Below are positions 49,297 through 59,900 of a stretch of 64,000 nt of DNA, piece after piece; the first letter of the stretch is position 1; the number at the start of each line of letters is the position of its first letter. Below the pieces are notes generated by a model. It ran no database searches, was not told where the DNA came from, and saw only the letters and a list, made by a program, of their open reading frames with translations. The stretch is taken from contig JAHQRK010000012.1 in the NCBI GenBank assembly GCA_019828595.1, forward strand, positions 1,922,001-1,986,000. The letters run 5' to 3'. A program made the position numbers and the translations under genes. The DNA is from Aphanomyces cochlioides (Eukaryota; Oomycota; Saprolegniomycetes; Saprolegniales; Verrucalvaceae).

Positions 49297-51261
49297 ATGT
49301 TGAAAGGTGCTGCCGCCCGCGTCTCCCGCGCCGGGGCTCGTGCATTCTCTGCGAAACCTGCTTACACGATTGTCGATCATGAATTTGATGCTGTAGTCGT
49401 CGGTGCCGGCGGTGCTGGTCTCCGCGCTGCCATGGGATGTGCTGAAGCCGGCTTTAAAACCGCTTGCATCACCAAGTTGTTTCCCACGCGCAGTCACACT
49501 GTCGCTGCTCAAGGTGGCATCAATGCGGCTTTGGCCAATATGACCGAAGACGACTGGCGATGGCACATGTACGACACGGTCAAGGGTTCGGATTGGCTCG
49601 GTGACCAAGATGCGATCCATTACATGTGCAAGGAAGCTCCTCGCGCTGTGTTGGAATTGGAAGCGTACGGCTTGCCTTTCTCGCGTACCGATGAAGGCAA
49701 GATTTACCAACGTGCTTTCGGGGGTCAATCCTTGCAATTCGGCAAGGGTGGACAAGCCTACCGTTGCGCTTGCGCTGCCGATCGTACTGGCCATGCTATG
49801 TTGCACACCTTGTACGGTCGCTCTTTGGCTTTCGACACGGAATACTTCATTGAATACTTTGCTTTGGACTTGATCATGAACGACGAAGGCGATTGCTGTG
49901 GTGTCATTGCCATGAACATGGAAGACGGCACGATTCACCGTTTCCACACGAACAACACGGTACCGTCAGCATACTTCTGGTGAAACTTATTCTTTCATTG
50001 TAGGTTTTGGCCACTGGTGGTTACGGTCGTGCTTATTTCAGCTGCACGTCTGCCCACACCTGCACTGGTGATGGTACTGGTATGGCTCTCCGTGCTGGCA
50101 TTCCTTTGCAAGACCCTGAATTCGTGCAATTCCACCCTACCGGTATCTACGGTGCTGGTTGCTTGATCACGGAAGGCAGCCGTGGTGAAGGCGGTATCTT
50201 GCGTAACTCTGAAGGTGAACGTTTCATGGAACGTTACGCTCCATCTGCGAAGGATTTGGCTTCGCGTGATGTTGTCTCTCGTGCCATGACGATGGAAATT
50301 CGCGAAGGTCGTGGTGTTGGCAAGGAAAAGGATCACATCTACTTGCACTTGGACCACTTGCCACCTGAGTTGTTGGCCGAACGTTTGCCTGGTATCTCTG
50401 AAACCGCTGCCATTTTTGCTGGCGTTGACGTGACCAAGGAACCCATTCCAGTGTTGCCAACTGTCCACTACAACATGGGTGGTATCCCAACCAACCACTA
50501 CGGTGAAGTCGTCATCCCTGACACTTCGGTATGGCCAATTCCTGTGTGTTAGGCTGAAGTATATTTTGTAGGGTCTCCCCAATGCCAATGAGACGTACCC
50601 CGACAAGGTTGTCAAGGGTCTTTTTGCCGCGGGTGAAGCGGCTTGCGCCTCTGTCCACGGCGCTAACCGTCTTGGTGCCAACTCGCTTTTGGATATTGTG
50701 GTCTTCGGTCGTGCTTGCGCTCTCCGCATTGCCGACATCTCCAAGCCTGGTGAGGCGAAGCGTCCATTGCCTCGCAACGCTGGTCAACAATCGCTCGAAA
50801 TGGTCGACTCGATCCGTTATGCCAACGGTGCGATCCCAACGGCTGAATTGCGTCTTGAAATGCAAAAGACGATGCAAAACGATGCCGCCGTGTACCGAAC
50901 TCAAGAAACTCTTGAAGAAGGTGTCAAGGCGATCAACAAGATCACGCCCAAGTTCAAGGACATTCGCGTGACGGACCGATCGCTCATCTGGAACACGGAT
51001 TTGATTGAAACGATCGAACTCAAGAACTTGCTCGCTTGTGCCTCGGCTACCATGCATGGCGCTGAAGCCCGCAAGGAATCTCGTGGCGCCCACGCCCGCG
51101 AAGACTTCACCAAGCGTGATGATGAAAACTGGATGAAGCACACGTTGGCCTACCACGACGACGAAACGTGCAAGACCCACATTGCTTACCGACCAGTGCA
51201 CTACCACACTCTTGATGAAGAAGAATGCCAGACTGTTGCCCCCGTAGCGCGCGTCTATTAG
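49297..51261 (+). CDS. SDHA: Succinate dehydrogenase flavoprotein subunit, mitochondrial
   Basis: Exons 49297-49959, 50004-50528 and 50572-51261 give 625 residues. The Arg/Ala/Ser-rich start ([20 protein letters not shown]) is a mitochondrial presequence. FAD motif [13 protein letters not shown] is followed by [15 protein letters not shown], whose His carries the covalent flavin. Further SDHA landmarks are [30 protein letters not shown] and [13 protein letters not shown] (substrate-binding Arg). The C-terminus [18 protein letters not shown] is typical. It oxidises succinate to fumarate in complex II and the TCA cycle. Codons favour TTG and GGT more than in neighbouring genes, consistent with strong expression. 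Confidence 0.97.
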
Positions 51262-51317
51262 TTCTCGTAACCAAATCAAGCAATGGACTCACTCGTGATG
51301 GCATGTATAAAATAAGT

Positions 51318-51860
51318 CTAAGTCATGTCTACGTCGACCATGGCAGGGGCCGAGATTGTGTCGGCGGCAGCTGGCGAGGTCGGCTCAGCCGTGAAAATGG
51401 ACGGCGGGGCAGGGCCTCGAGGGGTGTCCATGAATAGATGGCTCGTTGGTTTGTCCGTTGGAGACTTGGGCGACTTGGGCAGTTTGGAGTCGCCGCGCGC
51501 CACACCACATTTGGGACACTTGCGTGCCGCGTCGCATTTGATCTCGTCGCAATCGAATTGCTTGACAAAGGTTGCATGCAGTCGGTTCAGCACGTGGTGG
51601 AATGCCGCAGTTTCAACGGCGGACAAGCCTTCTACGTCGACTCGGCCAGTCTCGGCGTATTGTTGGACACGCGTCAAGAACGTCGATGTGTTCACTGTGG
51701 CTAGTGGTTCGCTAGATGATTCGGCTGAGGAGGCCGCGGTCGCATCGCTTTGGCCTCGTGTCGATCCTGTAGAGCTCTCGAGAGAAATCGTCGCGCCTTC
51801 TCCTGTGGTCGCCAGCGTTGTCTGGGCTGACGAGGACGTGGTGAATGGCGTTGATGTCAT
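51318..51860 (-). CDS. Hypothetical Ser/Thr-rich protein of 180 residues
   Basis: Single open frame with an N-terminal Ser/Thr/Ala-rich stretch of about 55 residues and a helical centre (TFLTRVQQYAETG...AFHHVLNRLHATFVKQF). A C-x4-C-x5-C-x-x-C cluster (CDEIKCDAARKCPKC) could bind zinc. The tail is Pro-rich and acidic. The central helix and Cys cluster look like real coding sequence, but no family is recognised. It converges on SDHA with 56 bp between stops. Confidence 0.6.
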   Translation of the reverse strand: MTSTPFTTSSSAQTTLATTGEGATISLESSTGSTRGQSDATAASSAESSSEPLATVNTSTFLTRVQQYAETGRVDVEGLSAVETAAFHHVLNRLHATFVKQFDCDEIKCDAARKCPKCGVARGDSKLPKSPKSPTDKPTSHLFMDTPRGPAPPSIFTAEPTSPAAADTISAPAMVDVDMT

Positions 51861-53035
51861 TTTGGGTTGCCAACTGTTCCGTTTTTTTGCTGTTGCTCAT
51901 GCTACATCATACGACGACATGTATCATATCATGGTTTACTCGTCGCCAAAAGCATATGTACCGATTTCAAGATCCCGCCTCTAATCCGCTCTCCAACACC
52001 ACGATGGGAAGCAAGCCCAGCAACAGAAAAACCTCATTCAACTGTGCTTTGTTGCTTTAACGAGAAAGTCACAGCAATAACTACTACTCCGTTCCGCATT
52101 AGTGGAACGCTTGATCTTTGTACATGGCATTGCTGGGCTGCATATCATTCCCATCCTTGCAAATCATACCACGACAGCTACAATTGGTGTGGAGCCAATA
52201 CAAATCACGAATTTGCGGAATCATTCGAGATTGGGCACACGCACTGGACAGTCTATGGCGGGTATTTCGCACCCTGTTCCACCGCTACATTGAGGCGAGA
52301 ACTCCGCATTGCGAAGGCGCCACAGAGCTACAGAAAATCCTCCCACGAAGAAACGCATTTTTCAGAGGTTCAAATATTACTTTTGACAGTACATAATATA
52401 TCATAGTCCAAGCATACAATCTGAGATGACCACTGAGATGACCATATCGAATACTCTCACCAGCTGCCCATGTAATCACCATAAGACATGAGTTTGTTGG
52501 TTTTGATCGTCTCGTGACTAGATTCTAACCTTACACTAACGCCTATTCAACTTGTCCTTGTTTCCAATCATTCAGAATTTTCTCGTGTGTACTCTGCTTT
52601 CAATTTTATCCATCATAAATAATCTCATAAAGAACTACTGCTCAGCCTCCAAATATTCTCACCAATGGCAAAACAGTGTCACCTTGATAATACCTTTGTC
52701 ATTTAATACTTATTGATTTCAACAGTTCATACTGCACGATAAGATTTCCTCGTGGGAGGCTTTTCTGTATGGGATCGTCATACAATGCTGGCAACTTTGA
52801 ACATATTTTTTAAATATTCCCGAAAATTAACTGATGTTACTAGAATCGCAATAAGAAATAGAAATCATTACCCGTTTATGCCAGAGTAATATATTTATAC
52901 TGATATTTGTATGTAATAGTCCATCGGAGAAAAAATTATGTCATTTCTATTTTATTTCCATCTTATTGTAGTAAGACCTCTCACAATGAATACATTATTC
53001 CATCGTTTTATTCTTTTCCGACGAATACGTTGGCG
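51861..53035. other. AT-rich intergenic region, about 1.2 kb
   Basis: From about 52540 the sequence is strongly AT-rich, with TATA-like AATATATTTATAC near 52888. Frames such as 51867-52406 have no motif and switch composition, so they are not called. No transposon ends were seen. Confidence 0.4.
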
Positions 53036-54081
53036 ATGACTACGGCGATGAAGAAGAGCGGTCAGCCGACGCGAGAGACCAAGGCGGCGTCTGACTTTGG
53101 AGAACTGAGTGACGTGATTGTGCCACCTCAAACGGAAAGCATTGAAGTGGGTGAAGCGCTTGATCAGGAACTTCGTATGGACGTTGGACTCCACGAGGAT
53201 GTTGTCTTACCACCGTCGGATGCTTACGTTTCGCTGTGCTACAACCTCGGCATTCTATCTCATACGCAGTTCAACGACGTTGCGAGCTTTGGGGTATTGA
53301 AAGAGAAGGTTCGACAACTCGCTCTCCGTTCAGGATTTCGCGTACGAGCCCAACGTCCATCATCGGGCCACCGTCGCGTTTGGATTTGCATGAGTCGAGC
53401 GAGATGCCCGTTTGCTGTGGTCGGCAACAAGAATAAGCGTGGAGTAAGTATCATGGCTGGTGTTTCGCACAATCACGCTCTCAATTGCAATACCGAAGCT
53501 GCTAATCTCAGTCTCTGTGAAGCTTCCACTCGCGAGGTACGGTTACTATGCCATCTTTCTCCTTTTCATCCATTGCGTAGATGGCGTCGTTCGTCCGCAA
53601 CTCAGAGCTCTACATCGAGTCAACCGACGTGACCAAGATCACTGCTCAGCAAATCTCCAACATTGTCCATTCAAAGACTGGATATCACATCAACGCCATG
53701 CGTGCAAGCAGGATCAAACACTTGCTTTTGGACGACCCGGGGAGCTTTTTCGCCGCTGAAACATCGTCTTCAGCGTCGCCTGCAGATTCTCCAACATTTC
53801 TGGCGCCTGCATCCTCATGGAAGACGCTCGCAGAGGCTGTCTGGGATGGCTTTATGTTGATTGTCAACGATCCGTACACTGTTCAAACTCTTGGTGTGCC
53901 TGCAATCAAGAAAATGGTCGCCACGTTTAGGAAAGTCTCGCACAAAGACACACTTCGGGGCATAGTGCTCATGTCTTGTCCAAATCCTGAATCTCCGCCG
54001 TCCTCGACGACGAATCGGCCGAGTGCCATCAAGTTTGTTGACAACTATCGGCGCCAGGAACAGTTTGGCTTCTTTGATTGA
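53036..54081 (+). CDS. WRKY/GCM-type (MULE/FAR1-like) zinc-finger protein, copy 1
   Basis: Exons 53036-53536 and 53581-54081 give 333 residues. The N-terminal half has a basic region (LKEKVRQLALRSGFRV) and a finger W-I-C-x5-CPFAVVG...HNHAL (C-x5-C...H-x-H). This is the DNA-binding fold of MuDR/FAR1/FLYWCH transposase N-termini. Exon 2 holds a conserved helical part: NSELY, ITAQQISNIVHSKTGYHINAMRASRIKHLL, then a Ser-rich spacer and WDGFMLIVNDP...MVATFRK...NYRRQEQFGFF. No transposase catalytic domain follows. It is likely a transcription factor derived from a transposon (inference). Confidence 0.75.
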
Positions 54082-54473
54082 CGTATATTATTGGTAGAAA
54101 TAGAGGAAATTAATTATTGTCAATTTCATTCGAAATTGTGAGGGGGGTCCGAAACGTATCGATTTTTCAAATCGATCTGCATATCGCTCAGCCAATCAGA
54201 ATCGAGTATTTACCTAATTCACGCAAAACACACCCAGACACACGTGTAATTAATTTGGGACATTTGCCATACATTCCTTTTATACTTGATTTCAGTATGA
54301 TCGAATCGATTTGGAATAGAATTCGATTTTGGTAAAAAAAATACAAATTTGGGTGAAAAAGACAATATTATTGGCCAATCAAATCTCTAAAATTAAATAT
54401 TTATATCCAATCAAATAATTATAATTTTTATTTTCATAATTGCATTTTATTCCTATCAGGTGGGTGACTCGAC
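54082..54473. promoter_or_regulatory. AT-rich spacer with three CCAAT boxes
   Basis: CCAATCA occurs near 54193, 54374 and 54410, in the same orientation as the downstream gene (ATG 54474). Between them the sequence is very AT-rich. Repeated CCAAT boxes suggest NF-Y-type control. Confidence 0.35.
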
Positions 54474-55453
54474 ATGGAGTTTTTCCCGACGAAGACCGAC
54501 TTGGCCAAGGAAGAAGCGGCAACTGAGCCTCCAAGCCGCCAGGAGAATGGCCCTGAAAACTACAGAAATCTTGTTATTAATGCAGGTCTCCTCACGCCTG
54601 ATGGTAACAGCTCCGTGCGCGTCGACACTTTTGACGAGCTGAAGCTCAAAGTCAAGCGGTTGGCACTGTGGTCGGGATTCGAAGTCAAACTCGACGGCAG
54701 GAGCGACAAGCGGCGTCGATGGAAGTGCACTAGCAGCCAAATGTGTCCTTTTCGAGTGACTGGCAATATGAATCGCCATGGTATTTTCGTCAAGACCCAT
54801 CTCCAACACAATCATGGCTACCACGTCCGCGAAGAAACCAACAAAAGATTCACAACAGCCACCTCCCACGAGGTACTAGCTGCCCAGGACACTTCATCTC
54901 ACTCATTTGTGATTCCTAGCTAGCCTGCATCGTGCGGCGGTCTGAACTGTACGAAATACACGGCCCAGATCTGGTGCAGGTCACAGGACAACAAATATCG
55001 GACTGCATTTATGACCTCACGGGCTTCCATATCAACCAAATGCGCGCAAGTCGCATCAAACGTATGCTAATGGACGATCCAGATCGATTCCTTGGCTCAA
55101 ATGAGTCACCGGAGACTGTGAACTCCACTCCGGCTGAGTCGGCGACCGTAAACCCGCCTGCAGAGTCCAAAGACGACAGCAGCAGCAGCAATCCCCACGA
55201 CGTTGTCTGGGAGTGCTTTGTCTTTGTCGCAAACGATCCACATGTCCTTGGAACGATGGGGATGGCAAACGTCAAGAAAATGGTTGCAACGTTCAAGAAC
55301 GACGCGCACAAAGCGACGCTCCGTGCGATTTGCCGCATGAGCTGCCCTGATCCAAGCGCGCCGCTGTCCGTCTTGTCAAATCGACCGATCGCGACAAAGT
55401 TCCTCGAATGCTATCAGCGGCAAGTCGACCTTGGCTTTTTCAACGACGATTGA
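54474..55453 (+). CDS. WRKY/GCM-type zinc-finger protein, copy 2
   Basis: Exons 54474-54872 and 54920-55453 (phase 0) give 310 residues. The finger reads W-K-C-x5-CPFRVTGN...HNHGY, preceded by LKLKVKRLALWSGFEV. Exon 2 begins LACIVRRSELY and has ITGQQ-like VTGQQISDCIYDLTGFHINQMRASRIKRML. It ends WECFVFVANDP...MVATFKN...CYQRQVDLGFFNDD. Gene structure and the intron position (right after T-S-H-E) match copy 1. The N-terminus and spacer have diverged. Confidence 0.78.
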
Positions 55454-55479
55454 CCACGAGGGAAAAGCATGACGACGGG

Positions 55480-56680
55480 CTAGAAGAATCCAAGATCGCT
55501 TTGGCGTATGTAGTTGTGAACAAATTGATCGACGTTGGGAGGATTCGACACCATGCAGGGCAACGCATCTGGTCGGGGACAACTCATGAGCAACGACGCT
55601 CGCAATGTATCACGATCATGGCGAAAGACATGGATCATGTGCTTGAGCCGTGCATCGCCGAGCATTTCTGCCACTTCGATAGAGCTCGCAACGCAGACGA
55701 AGCAGTCCCAGACTGCATCAGCAAGCGATTTGAACGCTGCTGGTGGCGGCGGTGCCTGAAGGGGCAAAGACGACGACGGGCTGGACGGGGGCCCGACAAG
55801 TTGGTCCTGAAACAAAGTAGCGGAAGGAATCAACGTCTCTGGACGCTCAAGGAGGAGTTTCTTGATGACACTCGCGCGGTTTGACCTGACATGACGGCCT
55901 GTGTGCGCGTAGATGACGTCTGAGATTTGCTTGGCTGTGAGTTTACTGACATCTGTCGCCGAGCGATACAACTCGGACTGCCGCACGTAGCATGCTAACT
56001 AGAGTCAAGAAAACATAAAAGGAGAGAAGGGTCGCATGAATATGTACCTCTTCGGTCGTCGCAGTCGTAAAGCGTTTGGCTTCCTCGTGGGAAAGGAGGA
56101 AGACGTGGTTGTGCTGCAGTTTGGCCTTGATGTGAATGCCGTCTTTCGTCTGCTGGGCAACCACAGCAAAGGGACAGTCGTGAACACTCGAGCAAACCCA
56201 CACACGTCGCCGGTTGCTGCTTCCTTTAGCCATGCGGATTTGAAATCCACAGAGAAGGGCAAGATGTCGCGTCCGTGTCCGCACATCTTTAAACGACTCA
56301 GCTCGAAGCACCGTGGATGGGTCCAATGCCAAGAGACCCAACTTCGTAGCATGAGGCATGTAAGTCTCTGGGTCAGGGACCCGTCGCTGTTCAAATGAAC
56401 GATCCAAGTGAGAGGGCGACCATGTGGCCGACAAAATGTCGCCGGGAGACATGGTGGAAGACCAAATGGTTCGAACTTCGAATTCCCGAATTGACGACGA
56501 TCTTCCATCTTGAGAACAATACCGATGCGAGTGCATTCGAAGGTACACACTGCGATCGACGCCATCTGCATCTTTGTCATTGATGTGGAATGATTGCCGA
56601 GGACTTCTTTCCTCAACGTAGGCGTCATCTTGGCGAATGCTCTGGAATGGATTACCGTTCTCTCTATCGACTTGAGTCAT
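55480..56680 (-). CDS. WRKY/GCM-type zinc-finger protein, copy 3
   Basis: Exons (minus) 56680-56048 and 55998-55480 give 383 residues. The finger reads W-V-C-x5-CPFAVVA...HNHVF after TRTRHLALLCGFQI. Exon 2 begins LACYVRQSELY, then LTAKQISDVIYAHTGRHVRSNRASVIKKLL, and ends WDCFVCVASS...NYIRQSDLGFF. The N-terminus is about 80 residues longer than in the other copies; a later start such as the Met at about 56348 is possible. It converges on copy 2 with 26 bp between stops, so the array is head-to-tail then tail-to-tail. Confidence 0.75.
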
Positions 56681-56937
56681 CTGGAGAGAAAGCAAGACGG
56701 GAACGACACCAGATCAACGCGTATTCCTGAGCGGCGCGTTGGATGAAGGGAGAGGGGACCAAGTCTCCTCGTATGTCTGCTAAAGCCTTTGCTCTTCCTC
56801 GCAAATCTCCATGACTACCTCGGCCAGGCAAACTTACGACCAAGTGCTATGGGTCCTTACACCCTTGCACGCCGACTGCTAGCTTCCAAGTCACAAGGAC
56901 TCAACAGATTGCGTTCGTTTAGACATTCTTGGCTAAT

Positions 56938-59900
56938 CTACTCTTTCTTGGCGGCGTGTCCATGCGCTTGGGGAAGGAAATACATATTGAGGACGTCGCG
57001 ATGGGCCGAGAGGTAGTCGAGCAGGTTGAGTTCAATCATCTTTTTTGTCGTGGGGACGAGTGCACTTCCGCCTCGACCTGTTTGCGTCTGCGCCAGCGCC
57101 ATGGCTTCCTTAACATCCCCCGAGTCTGCCGCTTGGCGCTTGACTTGTTCCACGAGCATGCGGATTCCCTCGTCATATTTCAACGCGGCATTCAACCGCA
57201 GACGGAAGTCTTGGAACCTGTCGTGGTAGACAGCATTCGTCCACGGCTGGCGAAAGAAGGCAATCCAGTCGGAGATGAGATTCTGGTGGAAGGACGACAA
57301 GGCGCAGTTGAGATAAGCTTCATGGAGCCCGACGACGCATTGCAAGTTGGTCACTTCGACAGCTTGCGAGCCAAGGTACGTCAAGCGGGCCAGCGTCCCA
57401 AAGTCGTCGAACTGGAGGCAGCTACAAGCGTTTGATCAACGCCATGGAGACGGACGTACCAGTAGCTCGTTCCATCGCCGCTTTCTGTCGTGAGACTCTT
57501 GAGCGAGAGCGGCATGTCGGGGAGATTGATGTTGACAAAGTGGAAACCACTCATGCACGCACTGTGGGTGACTTTGGCCATCGTGAACTTGGGAGGAAGT
57601 TGCTTCTTGACGGCTGCGGCGTCGTTTCCATCAGCTGGACGAGAGGTACTCAGGACGGGATCGATCACTTGGAGCAACGATGCAACGAGGAGCTCGCCGC
57701 ATTCGACAGCACTGTAGAATTGCTGGTACAGCGATGACTGGAACCGACGGGAGAAGCGGCAGAGCGAGCCACCGGCGTAGATGAACGGGTCCGTCGTTTG
57801 GAATCGGGCGTTGACGACAAGGCGGCCGTCATACACCAAGCCGCAGTCGTTGATCGCGCGAAAGGCGTCGATGTCAGGATCGTCTTGATCGCAGCAGAGA
57901 AGCACATCACACAACACAAGCGTCTTGGTCGGTTGAGACTCGTCCGCTTTCAAGCACTGCAGACTCTCCAACGCGCCCGTGCGTGGACTCACGACGAGCG
58001 ACTCGATCTCGTAGTTGTCGAGAATCGTGACTTGATTGCGCTGAAGAAGAGAGGCGAGGAGCTCATTCACGCGTGGATCTTCACTGATAGAGAGGAGTCC
58101 ACCGCCGCCGCCTTTGAGCCATGAGATGCTCGACACGCCAAGCGCCAGCACGCCTTGAAGCACACTCAATGCAAATGCAGTCGTGCCCGAGACGACGACT
58201 TTCGGCGCGGCTCCCGTGGCCACGAGATGCTTGATGGCATTGTGCGCTTGTGTAGCCGTCGCAACGTCGTGGAGTGTATAGAGTCCGATCGGAATCGTCG
58301 GTGGAGTATACGTCTCGCCATCGTACTCCGAGGTGAGGCCGAGTTTCTTGCAAGTTCCGTCGACAAGTCCTGTCGTGAGGACGAGGTAGTCGTACGGAAG
58401 ACACGAGTTGTCCACGAGCACGACGGCTTTGGCCGTGCGATCGATCTGAACGACGCGGCTCACGACAGTTCGAACGTGCAAATCAATGCCGAATTGGCTC
58501 ACGTCCATCGCCGTGAGGAGACTCGGGCGGCAAAAGTGCGGCAGCGCGGGCGGAACTTGCGTCGATGGGAGATGCAAGTTGGTGGCGTGGGGAGAGACGA
58601 GCGTCAAGTTGGTAAATCTTGCATACGGCAAATTGAGCAAGCGTTTGACAAGCGTCAATCCCGTGTCGGACGCCCCCACGACAACGATGCGCTTGTTCAC
58701 GAGCGTCTTGGGCTCCGAGAAGAGTCGCTTCGTAAAGAAGTAGAGCGCCGCGTTGGCAAAGACCTTGCGCTTGGCGTCATTCTCTTCCTTCGATGCGTCT
58801 TCAGGCGATGGCTGAATTTGTCGGCGGGGCAACGCGAGGGCAAACTCTTGCGCCACCAACGGACTCACATGCGTCTGACGTGGCACGCTCACAAACAAGC
58901 AAGTCTTTTTGAAATGCCGCATCATTTCTTTCAGGATGAACCGGCCGCAGCAAGCGTAGATGGGATTCAACGCCCAGTGCGTCAAGAGCGCTTGGTCTTT
59001 CGCGCGATGGTGGTTGAGCACGACGAATTGCTCAATGTCAAAGTAATGCTTGAGCGCATTGGTAGCTTCATGGTGGCGGGCAAACGATGCGAGCGCAATG
59101 ACGACGCCTACGAGAATATCGTGTTAGAGAGAGGCAAGGAGGAGGTGTACCATGAATCCGCGCGACGAACAGAACATGCTTGGGGTTGTCTTCCAAGCCG
59201 ATTTCATCCTCGTCGGTGGCGAGGGCCATTTCATCCTCCAACGCGGCAATCGAAGGCGGCGGCAGCGTCGCGACGAGAGCGGCCAATTGCTCAAACGATT
59301 CAGCTTGGTGGAATCGATCGACGTCGATGGATATGTTGCCCGCCGATGACACAAATGGAATTGCGTCGCGGTGGAGCAGGTACAAGTTTTGCGAGTACGT
59401 GCTGGAGGCTTTTGGATGGACGAGGGAGAAAGAAGAGAGGACGAGAGGCTGCGGCGACAGCGGCGAGACTGTCACGACGCAGTATTCCTTGTGGGGGAAG
59501 AGGGAGAACGCAAACTTCAAAAAGTCACTCGACCGGACTTGGTGCAGCTCGTCAATGCAGAAGAGCGTCATCAAGAACGCGTTGCCTTCGACGTCGATGC
59601 GACTACGAGCGTCGTCGATCGCAGCAAAGATGTCCCCGGTGACATCCGCGCTCGTTCTTCCGCTTCCTTCAAAATGGACGACACTCGCGACGGGAGCAAA
59701 CACTTTGAGCACCGAGTTGACGTTCATGTGGTACGACTTGAGTCGAATCCGCACCGTCGCTTCCGTGTCGTCCGACCGCTGAATGACTTTGTCCTGCAGC
59801 TCTGGCGGTGGCGGATTAAACGTGACGTGATATGTCTTTCCAGTCGCGGGATCCACGCGACGACCTACGAGAGAGACTGTCAAGAACGACGGGATTCCGC

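Noticed and set aside
49270..51279. Minus-strand frames of 225-260 codons over SDHA
   Set aside because: They are exact antisense of conserved SDHA exons and cross its introns; composition is that of reverse-read codons.
51867..52406. 179-codon frame in the AT-rich region
   Set aside because: Cys/Ser/His-rich without motif, changes composition along its length, overlaps the start of the gene on the minus strand, and has no homologous look.
58155..59642. 495-codon open frame on the plus strand
   Set aside because: It lies antisense to CFAP61 exons with clear homology, is Arg-rich and low in motif content, and crosses a CFAP61 intron. It is a shadow of GC-rich codons on the other strand.
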